A stretch of 64,000 nt of DNA, taken from assembly GCA_023052935.1 (NCBI GenBank), contig CM041294.1, positions 153,644,399 to 153,708,398 on the forward strand, in the 5' to 3' direction. Positions within the stretch are counted from its first letter, which is position 1. Every line of letters starts with the position of its first letter. Below are positions 43,090 through 55,509 of this stretch, in pieces. The stretch is from Piezodorus guildinii. Taxonomy: Eukaryota; Arthropoda; Insecta; Hemiptera; Pentatomidae. The notes beneath the pieces are model-generated. The model did not search any database. It saw only the letters and a program-made list of their open reading frames with translations, and had not been told where the DNA came from. The position numbers were made by a program, and so were the translations under genes.

Positions 43090-45480
43090 TACACATAAAG
43101 ACTATTTTGTAAATGTATCTGTTCACTAAACTATTCTATTAAAATATACATAAAAGTTGATAAAGGAAGTTTAATATTAGGTATTAAAACAAAAAAAATT
43201 CAAATACTTTACCGTTAAACCAACAAATACATTTATTTAATTTATTAAAAAAAAAAAGTATTTACATATAATATTAATCAACAAGTAACTAAGAATTTAT
43301 AGTGATTCTCGTCATTATTTTATACAATACAATATACAGGTTTATTAATTATTAACAATTTTATATTTATGAGCATTTTACACATAAAACACCAAAAGGG
43401 CAAGACATAGAACAATAAATAGACACATGAGATTATCACAAACATAATTTATCTTGGAAATTCGTTGCTGATTGTCAAGATTTAACAAGTACTAACCAGA
43501 ATAACCTACAGAAGATATGGATGACAAGCAAAATTAAAATGAGAAAAATAACGATATAAAAAACCAAAGCAAATGCTTATCAATTAACATTTCCAAGAAA
43601 ATATCTATTGTATAATAAGATTAATTAATTCGAAGTAAGTATAATATTTATAGACAATATATCATTACACCAAATACTAAGCTCTGAATAGCTGAAAAAA
43701 ATTCATTTTTACTTTTTCGTTAATGAAATATAGGCCTAAAATTATACATATAATACATAGTTAAATATCATTCCTTTGAGCTTATTTAATTATGGTGCTT
43801 TCACACATTGCATTATTCATACTGAACCTGATCTTTGCTTGAATGAAAAAATATTTGTGAGAGATACTTTTATTTAATAAATCATTAAATCTTTCTAAAA
43901 ATTTAAAAGATTAGGACAACAGTAATACCTGGAGCTAACTTATAAATTAAATGACAAATTACACCCCAAATTTCATAAACAAAAAACACATACACGGCAA
44001 AAAAGAAATGTATATAAGCATTTATTAACACAATGAAGGTAGGGAAAAAAATGTTAAGAAAATATGAATATATTTTAATAAACATGCCAGAAAGTAGTAA
44101 TGATTTAAGTAACAAATGCAGGTCAATTTAAGAGTAAGAACAAATTTGAAATTTAACCTGGATTTGCTCACTTGACAACAGAATTTTACCCAATTTTTTT
44201 TAAATAGAATACTATATTAACAATGATTAATTTCAATATTTCAAATAACTTCACAAGAATATAAATTCAATGACACACATTTAGAGATAAAAGAATATAA
44301 ATACATTTAAAGCTTCTTTGAGAATTAACAACGATTGAAACATGTGAGTATCCATCAACAACAATATTCATTTTGAAAAAAAAAAATTGCAATGCACAAC
44401 AAATTCACTATTTACATACAAATATTTACAATTAACGATTATAATTTAAAAACATTTAATTAGAAAAATGAAGTTTTTAAAAATGTGGATTAAGCATAAT
44501 CAAATAAATTATTACATAAATATATCATATCATTATAAATATTTCTTCATTTAAGATTTTTAAAAAAGATACCGTATTTAATCGAATACAGGTCCAAAAT
44601 AATTTTGAGGGAAAAATAGATATGTTTTTGCTGGACTTAATTAAATGTATTAGTTTAAGTATTATTACTAGTTTCCGTAGGGATTAAAGTTGGTTAAATA
44701 TCCCACATACCTATTATGTCAATTTTCTCAAAACTTAATTTTATGTTTCACTAACATTCGATATTTTTCTGTTTTTATATTTTGAAATCTTTCTTTAAAT
44801 TATCAAAGATCTATTTAATTTAATTTTGAAGTCCTTTCTGAGGCAAATATGATGGATTATCCAACCTTTTTGAACCAGAATGGGAAAGTTAATATTCTTT
44901 ACATGAGAATACCATGAAATAAATTTGTACCAATTCTGGTTGGATTCAAAATTATCTCTGACAAACAAGTATATAGTACAGACTATATTGAGTTTTCATC
45001 ATGAAAGTAAAGACAAAAATAAAAATCATTAAGTCATTTCAAATGGGTCTGATTAAACTAATTTTTTTTTTTTGGCATAACTTGAGTACAACCTTTTTGT
45101 GGGAGAAGAAATATTTTGAAAAAAAAGTGACCTATGTTAGAGAAAATACGGTATTTATTTTCACAGGAACTGCCAATATTCTTTAACATTAAATTATTAA
45201 TTTTAATCATGACAATTTCTACTTAAAATAAATTAAATACATTTTTTATTACATTAAAATCAGATCAGTTAAGTTTACCCTCGTATTTCATAGAATAATT
45301 AATATCTTGATTGTGCCTCAAGCTTTCTTATTTAAATGCGTTTTTAATCATTCATAATTGACGATGATGATTAATCATTCATGAATCTAGTAATGAGAAT
45401 TCATATTTTCTATATAGAATTGATACTAATGCTTATGGCAAAATTACTCTTAATAATAAAAAAATAAATAAAAACTGTTG
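43090..45480. other. AT-rich stretch without recognisable features
   Basis: Very AT-rich. No exon-like frame, repeat family member or TE protein is seen on either strand. With the similar stretch at 47.9-50.28 kb it could be 3' UTR of the minus-strand gene or intergenic DNA between the two convergent genes. Confidence 0.4.
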
Positions 45481-45483
45481 TAT

Positions 45484-45721
45484 ACAATCCCAGGAGGGCC
45501 TTGGGCTCAGTTCATGTAGAGATGTGCACTGTTTTTAGGCTAACGGCCATGTGATGAGGTGATAAAGCCAAGACCAGACCATGGTTTTCTCTCTATTTTA
45601 TTGGTCTCCATACCCTGTGGTCGCCCCATGGCTGAAATAACAGAATAAATAATTCTGCCACAGCTGGGATTTGAACCCGGGACCTGGAGAACACTAGTCT
45701 AGGTGCTCTATCTACTAGACC
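45484..45721 (-). mobile_element. SINE family B, split by hAT-like insertion
   Basis: Its B box (GGATTTGAACCCGGGACC on the plus strand) and the AATAACAGAATAAATAATTC block match the copy at 8.1 kb. It breaks off at CTACTAGAC, and the remaining TAGACCATGCCGCTCCC sits at 47857-47873. Confidence 0.7.
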
Positions 45722-45910
45722 AGTGGTTCTAAACAGGTGGTCCACGGACCCCTAGGGTCTAGACAATGGTCAGGGGGTCCCAGAGATGACATAAGGAAAT
45801 AATTAAAGTAAAGTAATTCTAAATTACTTTAGCGTAAAATATTTGTGAAGCATTTTTATCATACTTGCTCATCATAGGCAAATTCATTTTCCTAACTGAT
45901 AAAATTGCTA
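45722..45910 (+). mobile_element. hAT-like element, 5' end
   Basis: CAGTGGTTCTAAACAGGTGG then TCCACGGACCCCTAGGG is a typical hAT terminal inverted repeat. Interior sequence after the Penelope-like insertion (46.84-47.14 kb) resembles 23.4-23.55 kb of the other hAT-like element. Confidence 0.6.
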
Positions 45911-46016
45911 ATGATGGAGTTTAGTTGACCATTGAGAATATTAGATGAGGAAGATGGTTGGGGATATGGTCTCAGAAAGAAACACACATTAAAAAGTAGT
46001 ACTTATTTTAATTGTG

Positions 46017-46057
46017 TGCCGACGTTTCGGCCTACATTGTGGGCCTTCGTCAGGGCT
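46017..46057 (-). ncRNA. Hammerhead-ribozyme-like motif
   Basis: The minus strand reads AGCCCTGACGAAGGCCCAC, loop, GTAGGCCGAAACGTCGGC. The core CUGACGA/GAAAC is complete, stem II is GGCC/GGCC, stem I is GCC/GGC and the cleavage triplet would be GUC. One extra A follows A9. Confidence 0.68.
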
Positions 46058-46280
46058 AAGAGAAACAAGACAACAACCAATGTAATTATAAACTTAATAA
46101 TACGTTAGGTACATAATAATAATATGGTGACAGTAATATAATATGGAAATAAACATAAAATTAAATGTAAAATGATAATAGTGGATGTAATTAGTTGGCT
46201 GTTGAGAATTACTGGAAGGAATTAGTCCGGGTGGCGGTCATTAAATGAAACAACTAAATAGTTTCAACTATTTATTGTTT

Positions 46281-46320
46281 GCCAACGTTTCGACCCCCTT
46301 TGTGGGTCATCATCAGGGCG
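46281..46320 (-). ncRNA. Hammerhead-ribozyme-like motif, left arm
   Basis: The minus strand reads GCCCTGATGATGACCCACAA then AGGGGGTCGAAACGTTGGC. Stem II is GACCC/GGGTC and stem I GCC/GGC, with potential cleavage after GUU. AACGTT is self-complementary, so stem III could form only between two copies. Confidence 0.72.
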
Positions 46321-46395
46321 CATGATGGGTGAATGGAAACTAGGTACAGTTTCCAGTACTGTAAACAGTACCTAGTTTCCATTCACCCATCATGT

Positions 46396-46435
46396 GCCCT
46401 GATGATGACCCACAAAGGGGATCGAAACGTTGGCA
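46396..46435 (+). ncRNA. Hammerhead-ribozyme-like motif, right arm
   Basis: The plus strand reads TGCCCTGATGATGACCC, loop, GGGGATCGAAACGTTGGCA. Stem I is TGCC/GGCA. It is the inverted twin of the left-arm motif, with one change in stem II. Confidence 0.72.
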
Positions 46436-46740
46436 AACAATAAATAGTTGAAACTATTTAGTTGTTTCATTTAATGACCGCCACCCGGACTAATTCCTTC
46501 CAGTAAAATGATAGTTGACAGTTGTAAAGCATGGAAGTAAACAAAATTATGATGATAATATTTCAATAAGAATATTTAAAGAGAAACTAAGCAAATGGTT
46601 AAATGTTAAAAGAACAATATGTGAACACTTAAAATTTTTAAATATGAATAATTTAGAAGTGATATTTGATAGTAATATATATAAAAAAAAAAAACATAGT
46701 AAAGAACATAGGTAGTATATAAAAAGAACATAATCATTAG

Positions 46741-46780
46741 GCCTCATGAAGGCCTACAATATAGGACGAAACATCAGCAC
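46741..46780 (+). ncRNA. Decayed hammerhead-like motif, outer right arm
   Basis: GCCTCATGAAGGCCTACAAT then ATAGGACGAAACATCAGC is the inverted partner of 46017-46057, but CTGACGA has become TCATGA, so it is not expected to cleave. Confidence 0.5.
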
Positions 46781-47133
46781 ACAATTAAAATAAGTACAAC
46801 TTTTTAATGTGTGTTTCTTTCTGATAAAATTGCTAGTTATCATTGATGAATAGTACAATCCTTAAACTTGTTTATTTTTAACATTTCGAAAGTAATGAGC
46901 TTAAAAGAGATGTAACTTCTCATAGGATAATGAACAATATTTGATTTCTTCATCATAATTTGGTTAAATACCAATCTTTTATTGGTTTGAATCCTGGATT
47001 AAAGTAAACTCCTATAGCCTGGTCCATTTTTTTTCTTCTTTTCCATTTCCTTACTTAGTCTTTCCAAATATACAGAGTTTTAGTAGCAGTGGTATTTTAT
47101 GTATATGATATGATGTAACCCACTAAAAATCCA

Positions 47134-47846
47134 ATCATATCTTCTTCTACTGGCTCAACAGGTGCATGAGGCTGCCCTTGGCCTGTTCAACAGTTGCCAA
47201 CCATCCTTCTCGATTTACAGCTCCTTTCAGAGAGATCCTGAGTTGTCTAAGATCCCTCCCTACACCATCCTTCCATCGACCCTTCGGCCTGCCACGCTGG
47301 CACTGGCCGTCCGGAACATTCCTGTACACCCTGCTTGCCACCCTGTCACAGTTCATCCGTATCGCGTGCTCTATCCATTTTAGCCTCTGTATCCTAATAT
47401 GTGAGGAAATAATGATATCCTGGTAGAGCTGAAACAATTCAATATTTTCCCTTCGCCGCCATTGGCCATCCTCAAATATGGCTCCCAGGATTCTCCTTAG
47501 GACTACCCGTTTAAACCTATCAAGCAGGTCCACATTTTTGTTGTTGAGGATCCACGTTTCTCCACCGTACGTGACCACTGGTCTTACAAGGGTCTAGTAT
47601 AGCATAAACTTGGTGGAGCGGCTCACAAGCTTGCTTCTGAACAACTTTGATATGGAAAAATAGGCTCTATTACCAGCCACTATACGCTTTCTTACCTCTT
47701 CTTCTTCCTTCAGGTCATCATTTATAATAGAGCCCAGATACTGAAAACTCCTTACCAATTCTATCTTATAGGGCCTAATTTCATAATGACACAGCCTCTA
47801 GTCCAGTTGTTTGCCCAGTACCATTATCTTAGTTTTCAGCTCAATG
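47134..47846 (-). mobile_element. LINE tail, second copy of the 3.84-5.51 kb family
   Basis: The minus strand encodes TYGGETWILNNKNVDLLDRF, RRILGAIFEDGQWRRREN and GRPKGRWKDGVGRDLRQLRI. It closely matches 3850-4530, and 47695-47765 repeats the ...TCTTCTTCCTTCAGGTCATC stretch. Confidence 0.82.
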
Positions 47847-47873
47847 AATAGTAGACCATGCCGCTCCCCACAT
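47847..47873 (-). mobile_element. SINE family B remainder
   Basis: TAGACCATGCCGCTCCC is the start (inverted) of the SINE broken at 45721, which shows the whole 45.72-47.85 kb block was inserted or accumulated inside it. Confidence 0.6.
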
Positions 47874-47879
47874 TTAATC

Positions 47880-50280
47880 ATATCTGATTAAATTTGCAAT
47901 TAATTATATATTGAATATTGGCCAAAGTCTAAACAGTATAAGATGGAAGTTAGTTTGGTATCTGGTCATTAAAAAATTACACTGATAAGACAAATTTATT
48001 TTCTTCGTGTGACAGTAATTGAGGACTATTTTACAATACGTAAACCAAAAAAAAAAAAAAAATTAAATGATCAAACACATTATAGATTCATGAATAACCT
48101 CATTTTAACTCCCATACATTAATCATAATTCAAATCTCACTCAAATTAATTGTAGATACTGTATACAAATTATACAGATCACTACAATAATGGCCTACTA
48201 CACAATTTTATTGTACTATATCTCACTTACGTTATCCACCCTATGACTTAAAAATTCAAGAAAGTTCAGCTAAAAGATTTCTTAAGCATTATTAATGTCG
48301 ATCATGGAATATTTGGACCATAAATTTTAAGCGTTTCAGTTCATAGGACTCTTTTTATCATTAACTTCTTCCACTCCCTATAATAATAAATAGTAAAAAG
48401 TGATGCAGAATTCAAAATCCATTTATATACACATTAACAATTTTTAATAAATAATTAACATTAATATAACTAAAATAATAATTACAATTATTTTTCAATG
48501 AAATTGTGCAATATTGCTGGTATATCCTGAAACTTTAATTAATTTGAGAAATTCAATCAATAATAAATACATTGAACAGTGAATAAAGTAACAATAATTT
48601 AGTCATGGTAAAGAAAATAATTTAAACGTTTTCCAGAAATTGGAAAACAGATGGGCAATTTGAAAACACCAGAAAAGTAAGAAGTATCCCAGCAATTTAT
48701 AAAATTTCAGTAACTGAGTAATACTATAATTAAGTTAATCTTTAAACAATAAAATTTAAAATTTTCATTGGTCAAACAATGCAACGAGAGTAAAATATGA
48801 TTTTTCTTAATAGCTTAACTAACATTAGTATGAAAATAATTTATTAATTTAAATATAATCCATCTATTTACAAAATGTAATAATTATAAATAGCCCTGAA
48901 TGAGGGGTTTCACGTTCAATAATTTTTTTAATTTAAAAATATCTTCAAATAGAGTAAATATAAGAGATTTAACAGTTTAGGCCCGACCTAGGCAGAACTG
49001 TTTTCAAAGATCACAATAATATTTATCAGATCTAGATGACAAGAAATATCAACCATAATCAGTTACAACCTAAAGATATGTATTTCATAAAAGTAAATAT
49101 TTAAAAATGATTTTAATTTTGTAAAAAAAAAACAAACTACAATTATAATATCAGTTTTAATGACAGGACTCAAAAAAAGAGGAAGGAACAGTTAGATTTA
49201 TTTTTCTCTATTATTGTCTTTTAAATTCAGTTTCAGATTTCAAAAATACAGGTAATTTCTTAAAATACAATTGAAAATTACAATTAAAAATTCAAAACTT
49301 TCCCTCAGAAGAAAGTAGTAAAAATAATGAAACAACTAAATTCCATGAAACTGCTTATATTCTGAGAGATAAAAAAAAAAAGAAAAAAAAAAAAGGCCAC
49401 TATGTAAAAACTTAACATTCAATGGACAAGTTATCAAAAGAAATAAAATAAAAAATCTTAATTATATTGCTTTGAGAATACAAGAGAAAAACACGATCAG
49501 AATCAAAAGTATTTGTGTTCATACATCTGTTAATTGGTATCAAAAAAAACATTTTTGCTCCATAAAAAATACAGGAAAAAAAAAAAAAACAAGATAATAA
49601 ACATACTTTTTTTTCATATAAATCTATATCAATCATATAATAAAACGTATTGAAAATAAATAAAAAAATTCAAAAGCATGAAAGGGAGAGGGAAATAAAT
49701 CAGCTGATTAAATCTATTGGAATTTATACAAATCAGCTGATATTTATGTTCTATGAAGATGAAGATCTGGGGCAATGCTACATGTCATATTTTTATTATA
49801 TACTAAGAAAAACTAACTATGGCAGTTTTTAAATTTTAATTAATTATTAGTGTTAATTAAGTTCATTGTTCTTTTCATTGATCAAATATATTGTACATGT
49901 TTGGGTATATTTTAACAATTAATTTAAGGGTGGCCATTTTTTTATGTTATCAAAACATTAATACTCTGTGCTTTGATTTTACTACCCTTACTATCGCATG
50001 GGAAATATAAAATTTTAACAATAAATTAAGTTATATAATATTATAAGTTTTAACCTAAAATGTATTCTCTCTAAAAGATGATTTCTTTAGTAAAAACAGG
50101 CTTGTTCTGTTGTAAAAATCATTTTTCTGTGAAACATATGACAAAACAGCAATGTACACATAAGAGAAGAAAATCTCCGTTAACCAGTAAGACTTACTAA
50201 TACTCGGAAGTGTAAACAGTATATCCTCAGCCCTATGGCATCCATATTCCTCAAGAGAATCCATCTCACGGGGAAGGATA
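47880..50280. other. AT-rich stretch without recognisable features
   Basis: No TE protein or exon-like frame was found. Long A-runs and T-runs dominate. It lies directly downstream of the last exon of the minus-strand gene. Confidence 0.4.
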
Positions 50281-50282
50281 TA

Positions 50283-50290
50283 TTAAAATC
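50283..50290 (-). CDS. Unrecognised gene, probable terminal exon (stop)
   Basis: A strong acceptor (TGTTGTCTTTAG) 59 bases after the previous donor gives G-F-stop in the required phase. This is the best of several possible ends; the 3' UTR would run into the AT-rich stretch below 50.28 kb. Confidence 0.3.
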
Positions 50291-53200
50291 CTAAAGACAA
50301 CATATCCTCAGATCTTCAATTGTGCAGCGGTGAAATCGTTAAGACTTACCGTTGCGTGTAAACCTCAGTGTCTGCCTTAAAGTCTCTTGATGCCTAAGCA
50401 ATGTTGTCATCTGAAAGTTTTTATGACAATTAATTAAATGCATATCTAACGCAAATATAACATAATATTGAAATAACTGTAGGACTTTCAAAAATAATTA
50501 AAAGGCAAAGATAAAAGGGAGTTTCATAGACTAAATTGTATTGATAATGACTGCATCCTTAATTTTAAAAAAATTATCGATCAACATGTCATTATTATCT
50601 TTCATATAGGAATCATTTTAATGAAAACATGAACAAGAAAGCAAGAGAGAAATAATTATGTTAAATAAAATCAGCTGTCATTAAATATAATTAGGTTATG
50701 TGTAATTTGAAAAACTGTTCTCATATAAACAGGAATACTGTAGGAATGCAAATTTTGGAGAAATGGTTTAAGTGAAGCTACCATTTTTTATTTATTTAAT
50801 GCCACTTTATGCTATTGTAGCTAATCATACAAAGCTACAGTGATATTCCTTAATTGGGCATATCCAGGTTTAATTAGTGTAGGGATGTTTAAGGAGTACC
50901 AGACATCACACAGGTTTGGGACCACTATTTTTGGTCCCCCCCTGAAGGACGGCATAGCAGAGGATCTTTATTCTCTTTAAAAAATCCTAGGGCCAACTGC
51001 AAGGTTTGAACCCATGACCTTGGGCATAAAAGGCTGTTATGCTAGCCACTACACAACAGGTGACTCAAGAGAAGCTAGTATTGCAACAGATTTATTTCTG
51101 TAAAAAAATTATTAAAAATAACATCAGCTTAGCAAACATATTTCTATATTTGTTAAATATTGTTAACACTGAAAGTAGATTTGCTAGAAGAGTAGAGGAT
51201 TGTTTAGCGGAAAACTGAAAATAGCAACTGCGATACTTATAGGAGAAGTTTATAGTACAAGAGGGCAGCATCGAAAACCTTTCCTCTTTGATAACCAATG
51301 TATTGATCAAAATCTCCAACAAAACCTCTTATTTATATTTCAGTCAGTGGTTTATTATAAAAAATGAAGGAGCCAATAACAGACCCATTTCATATGAATA
51401 CTGAAGTGTAAAGAAAACAATAGAAGGAAACAAGGGTGGAGTAGAATCAAACAAAGTAAGTGGGCTTTTGGAAATTTCAGACTTTCTTTGTGAGGTATAC
51501 ACTCATCCAAAAAAAATATCTTCCAAACCTAAATATGTTTTTCACTTTGAATGTGAAAAAATAAGGGTTCAAAATATTTCTATTCTTTATTCTTATAAGC
51601 TTTCAAGTGTTTATTATGTTTTATACCCTGTTTTACTCCTTTTCATATCTTTTTAGTCCTGAAGAAAATCCACAATGTGGATCAAAAATAAATAATTAGG
51701 AAAATATCAATGTTTTTTCTTAATAACCACAAGAACTATCTTTTTCTTAATTTCTCAAAAGTCAGCTATCGATGTTAATTATAATTAATAATAAAAATAA
51801 TCTACTTCACCTGTCTTATGATGTTTATCCACTCAGGATCCCGACGACCGAGATTACTAGAAACCTTATTCGCTTGGGTAGACAGAAACTCTTTCAGGTG
51901 ACAACGGAGATCTAAATCTTTCAATCGCCTCTGGTAAGTGTAAAGGGCATTTTCAACAAGACCCCTCTCCACTTGCTTTCGCTGTAATAAAAATGAATAT
52001 TTAAGATACCTTAGTATATTTCTTTCAAATCAAAATCATTATTCTTTCATTGTTTAAACCGAAACACATGCTTATATTAAGATTTTATTGTGCATTTCCA
52101 AAAAAAAAGTACGAGGAGCCGCAAATGATCTTTATTTGGCTTGAAACACAATATGTTTTTCACACGAATAAAATATGAGGTTAACCTAAAATTGTTACAA
52201 CACTGTTTTGAAAAGTACTGTCATAGCAAATAAGTGATACAAGATATTAGATTTTGAACTAATTCTAGTTTCCAGCATCATATCTTAGAAAAATTATAAG
52301 TTCTTAATCTCCACAATACTTTAAAATATTTACTTATTTTTATAAAAGAGTATATTGATATAATATCTATAATACATAAATAGCCAAAGTCTTAAATCTG
52401 GGTAAGTATTGGTTATGAGGTCTAATGACGCTTAACTACAATGAATTGGGGATCTTTTGATTCAGAACTTGATGGAAACAAAGTCTAAGTTCTTAATTTT
52501 GTATTAAAAAAATCAATAGAAAAGTAAATTTGACTTATATACCATCAAGTATAAGTTTTCAAAATGAAGGTGCTGATGAAAATTGAAGCAAAATATTTTA
52601 GTATTATATATCAGATAGCCAATAATCTGGTAGGAAAAGCAGTCATCAATAAATAAAACACTAATAAGAAAGAATTTTTTAATGACACCTGAAGTTTAGA
52701 TCCTTCAGATAGTATGGGACTCCAACCCACTGAAACCACCTTCCAGCAATGTCTGAGCTGGCCTAACTAACAAGTTGCTCTTCTTTCATTATATAATGGC
52801 CATGTGAACCTGTGACCTTGGTCATAGAAGGCTTCTATGCTAGCTACTACACCACAGGTGACCCCTCTCTCTAAAAGAGTTTTAATAGCTTTATTATCAG
52901 GTAAGTAAAGCAATAAGGAAGATGGTATAAAATTTGGGCCAAAACATTGGCACACAACTATAATAAGTTTTCCTTATTATTATGTAATTTCTTGATGGTT
53001 GCACCTAAAAAGATGTTATCCATCATATATTCTCTACAGTAAACAATGGATCCATCATAATATATGGATTGATTATATTTCTAACACTTGAATATTAATG
53101 GAAATATATGGAAAAAAGAACTTAAAATAGGGTAATTTTGTTATATCTAATATATAAAATCTTGTGTCACAGTTTTAGTTATCATACTCCTCTGAAACGG

Positions 53201-55472
53201 CTCGACCGATTTTCATGAAATTTTATATGCATATTCAATAGGTCTGAGAATCGGCTAATATCTATTTTTCATACCCCTAAGTGATAAGGGTTGTCCACCC
53301 CTAACATTTTTCTTATTTTTTTATAATGTGGCATTAAAAAATACCAAAAAACCTAAATTTTCACCCTTCTGTCACCAACCCCTATTTTTTAATAGTCATT
53401 AAATAGCATACTCTCGAATGAGTAAACCATCTAGTTTGTTTGTATTAGCTAAAGATGGGCTAACAAAAAATATTGTTCACACTATAGCATTAAGAGATTA
53501 ATATTGTTTGTTAGTGTTTCTGTCGTAATTAATTAATGATATATATAATTTTAAGGAATAAATTAAAAAATTAATGTTCGGTGTTTTGTTATTTTTATGT
53601 TCCCTCATCGTTCACAGGGCTCCATGCCTCTTTCACTCATATACCACATACTTACACACTTACAATAAGTTAGTTTTCTTTTTGTACACTAGAAATTTCC
53701 TCAAAATAATTTATATAGCAAAACAACGTTTGCCGGGCCAGCTAGTATTGTATAATAATATATTACTATTATTAACTTATTACAATATCACATTTTTACC
53801 ATAAGAATGAATATTAAAAGAACACCTACCTCTTGAGAACTGAGTTTGTAGAAAGTATCTTCGGGTACGAAGTCAATGGGTATATCTGAACCCTGTAAAC
53901 AAAAAGGTACATTACCCAACATTAATTGATTGGTAATAAAAAAATTTAAGAGTAATTTATACACTTGCCTATAACACATAACATAACAGTGTGGAATTAT
54001 TTTTTGTTACAGTGATTGAAATATTTTTTCATCATAGAACAAATAATTTTATCAAAACATTATAATTAGCAAACAAAAAAAAATTGTCGTTGAATGGTCT
54101 ATGTTCAAGTTTTTAAGAAAAATTGAAACTTTTTTTTTTCTTCATTTCATAGTCTGCATTTAATTTTAATGGAAAAGATTACCAAAATTAAGAAGAAAAA
54201 AAAAGTCTAATAATTGAAAATGTGTTATAAATATATTTGTAACTTAAATAAGAGATAAGACTAGAATCGGATACACACTAATAAGAATAAATATAACTTG
54301 CCTGAAGCAGACATAACTTACCTTCAACTGATTAGCCAATAGTGCTAGAGTTTTATATTCCATCTCCAGTTGCTCCTATATTAAAAAAATAAAAATAGAA
54401 ATAATGTATTTACTTAAAGATTTAAAAAAAAAAAAATCTGTTTTTGTTTATTAATAAATTTCATTACACTAAAATTTAGTTACACACCCTAATTCTCTGT
54501 AACATAACTTTTAGTTATTGTAACAACCCTAATTCCACACATCCTCCAAGCCATTTTATCAATTGTCGACAAGAAATTATCATTAATTTAAGAAAGACCT
54601 ATTACAAAAGTTAAATTTTTTTAAAGGAATTCTGCTATATTAATGGGAACTTCCTTTATAGAATTGAATTAATTTATAACATTTAATAAAATTGAACAGA
54701 ATATAGTATTATTTATATGTATTTTTGGTTTCTTATTTTAAATAATAAACCTTGGTAATCAATCGACCAAAAAAAAACAAACTAAAAGTGATCTCCATCC
54801 CTCAAAATTTGAGGGCTTATGTTTCAAGATGTGTAGAACTCAAATAACGAATAAAAAAAATCTGTTTGTCCACTGTAAGTGGCATTTCTCCAAAACTACT
54901 GGACTAACTTTTTAAAAATTCATCACAAAAACACTAAGGCATGCAACGATGATCCTAACATCTGGACATTGATATTAGCTGGTTATTTTTAAAATGGCAG
55001 CCAATTAAAAGTGATTTAATTCAATAACTCAGTTATTTTTTAAGATAGAGATTTCTTAGAATCAGTAAAGCGCGATTAACAAAAAAAAGAAGAAATTGAA
55101 ATCTTTTCTACATAAATGCTGGGAACTCTGTTATTTTTGAAGATAGAGAAAAAATTTATTAGTCGGTTTTTTTAACAAAAAACAAAAAAACAACGCAAAT
55201 AATTATAAAGAGAATAAAAAAAAGAAAAAAATTTAAATTTAACCCATAAACGAAAAACGAAAGGAAATAGTAACACGGTCTAGTATAAATGCTTTTAGTT
55301 TATTATTTATTAACCCCTTCGAAATTTGAGGGCTTTAAAGATGCATAAAATTCCAAATTAATAAATTAAATTAATTAATAAATATTAAAATTAATATAAA
55401 AAAAACCGTTTCATCCAATTAATAATCAACTAAATACCAAAAAAATATAGAGTTTTAGAATCAGTAAAGCGC

Positions 55473-55509
<37 letters not shown>

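Larger units (their letters stand above)
46178..46502. mobile_element. Small inverted-repeat element with two opposed hammerhead motifs (inner)
   Basis: GTAAAATGATA at 46167-46177 and 46503-46513 is the target duplication. After a 35-base one-sided tail (GTGGATGTAATTAGTTGGCT...) the element is a near-perfect palindrome: GGAAGGAATTAGTCCGGGTG ... centre near 46356 ... CCCGGACTAATTCCTTCC. Each arm holds one hammerhead-like motif and then a strongly palindromic centre. A relative lacking the motif is at 58.64-58.81 kb. Confidence 0.78.
45911..46820. mobile_element. Penelope-like inverted-repeat element (outer)
   Basis: CTGATAAAATTGCTA occurs at 45896-45910 and 46821-46835, a 15-base target duplication. 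The arms TCAGAAAGAAACACACATTA...GTGTGCCGACG and their inverted copy near 46750-46826 each carry a hammerhead-like motif, intact on the left. A 66-codon ORF between them (46515-46715) has no recognised domain. Confidence 0.65.

Noticed and set aside
50055..50264. 69-codon ORF after the last exon of the minus-strand gene
   Set aside because: It is in a different frame from the spliced gene, no acceptor joins it in phase, and it is probably 3' UTR.
53574..53804. Small ORF of 76 codons
   Set aside because: It lies inside the Helitron and runs past its end, with no family similarity.
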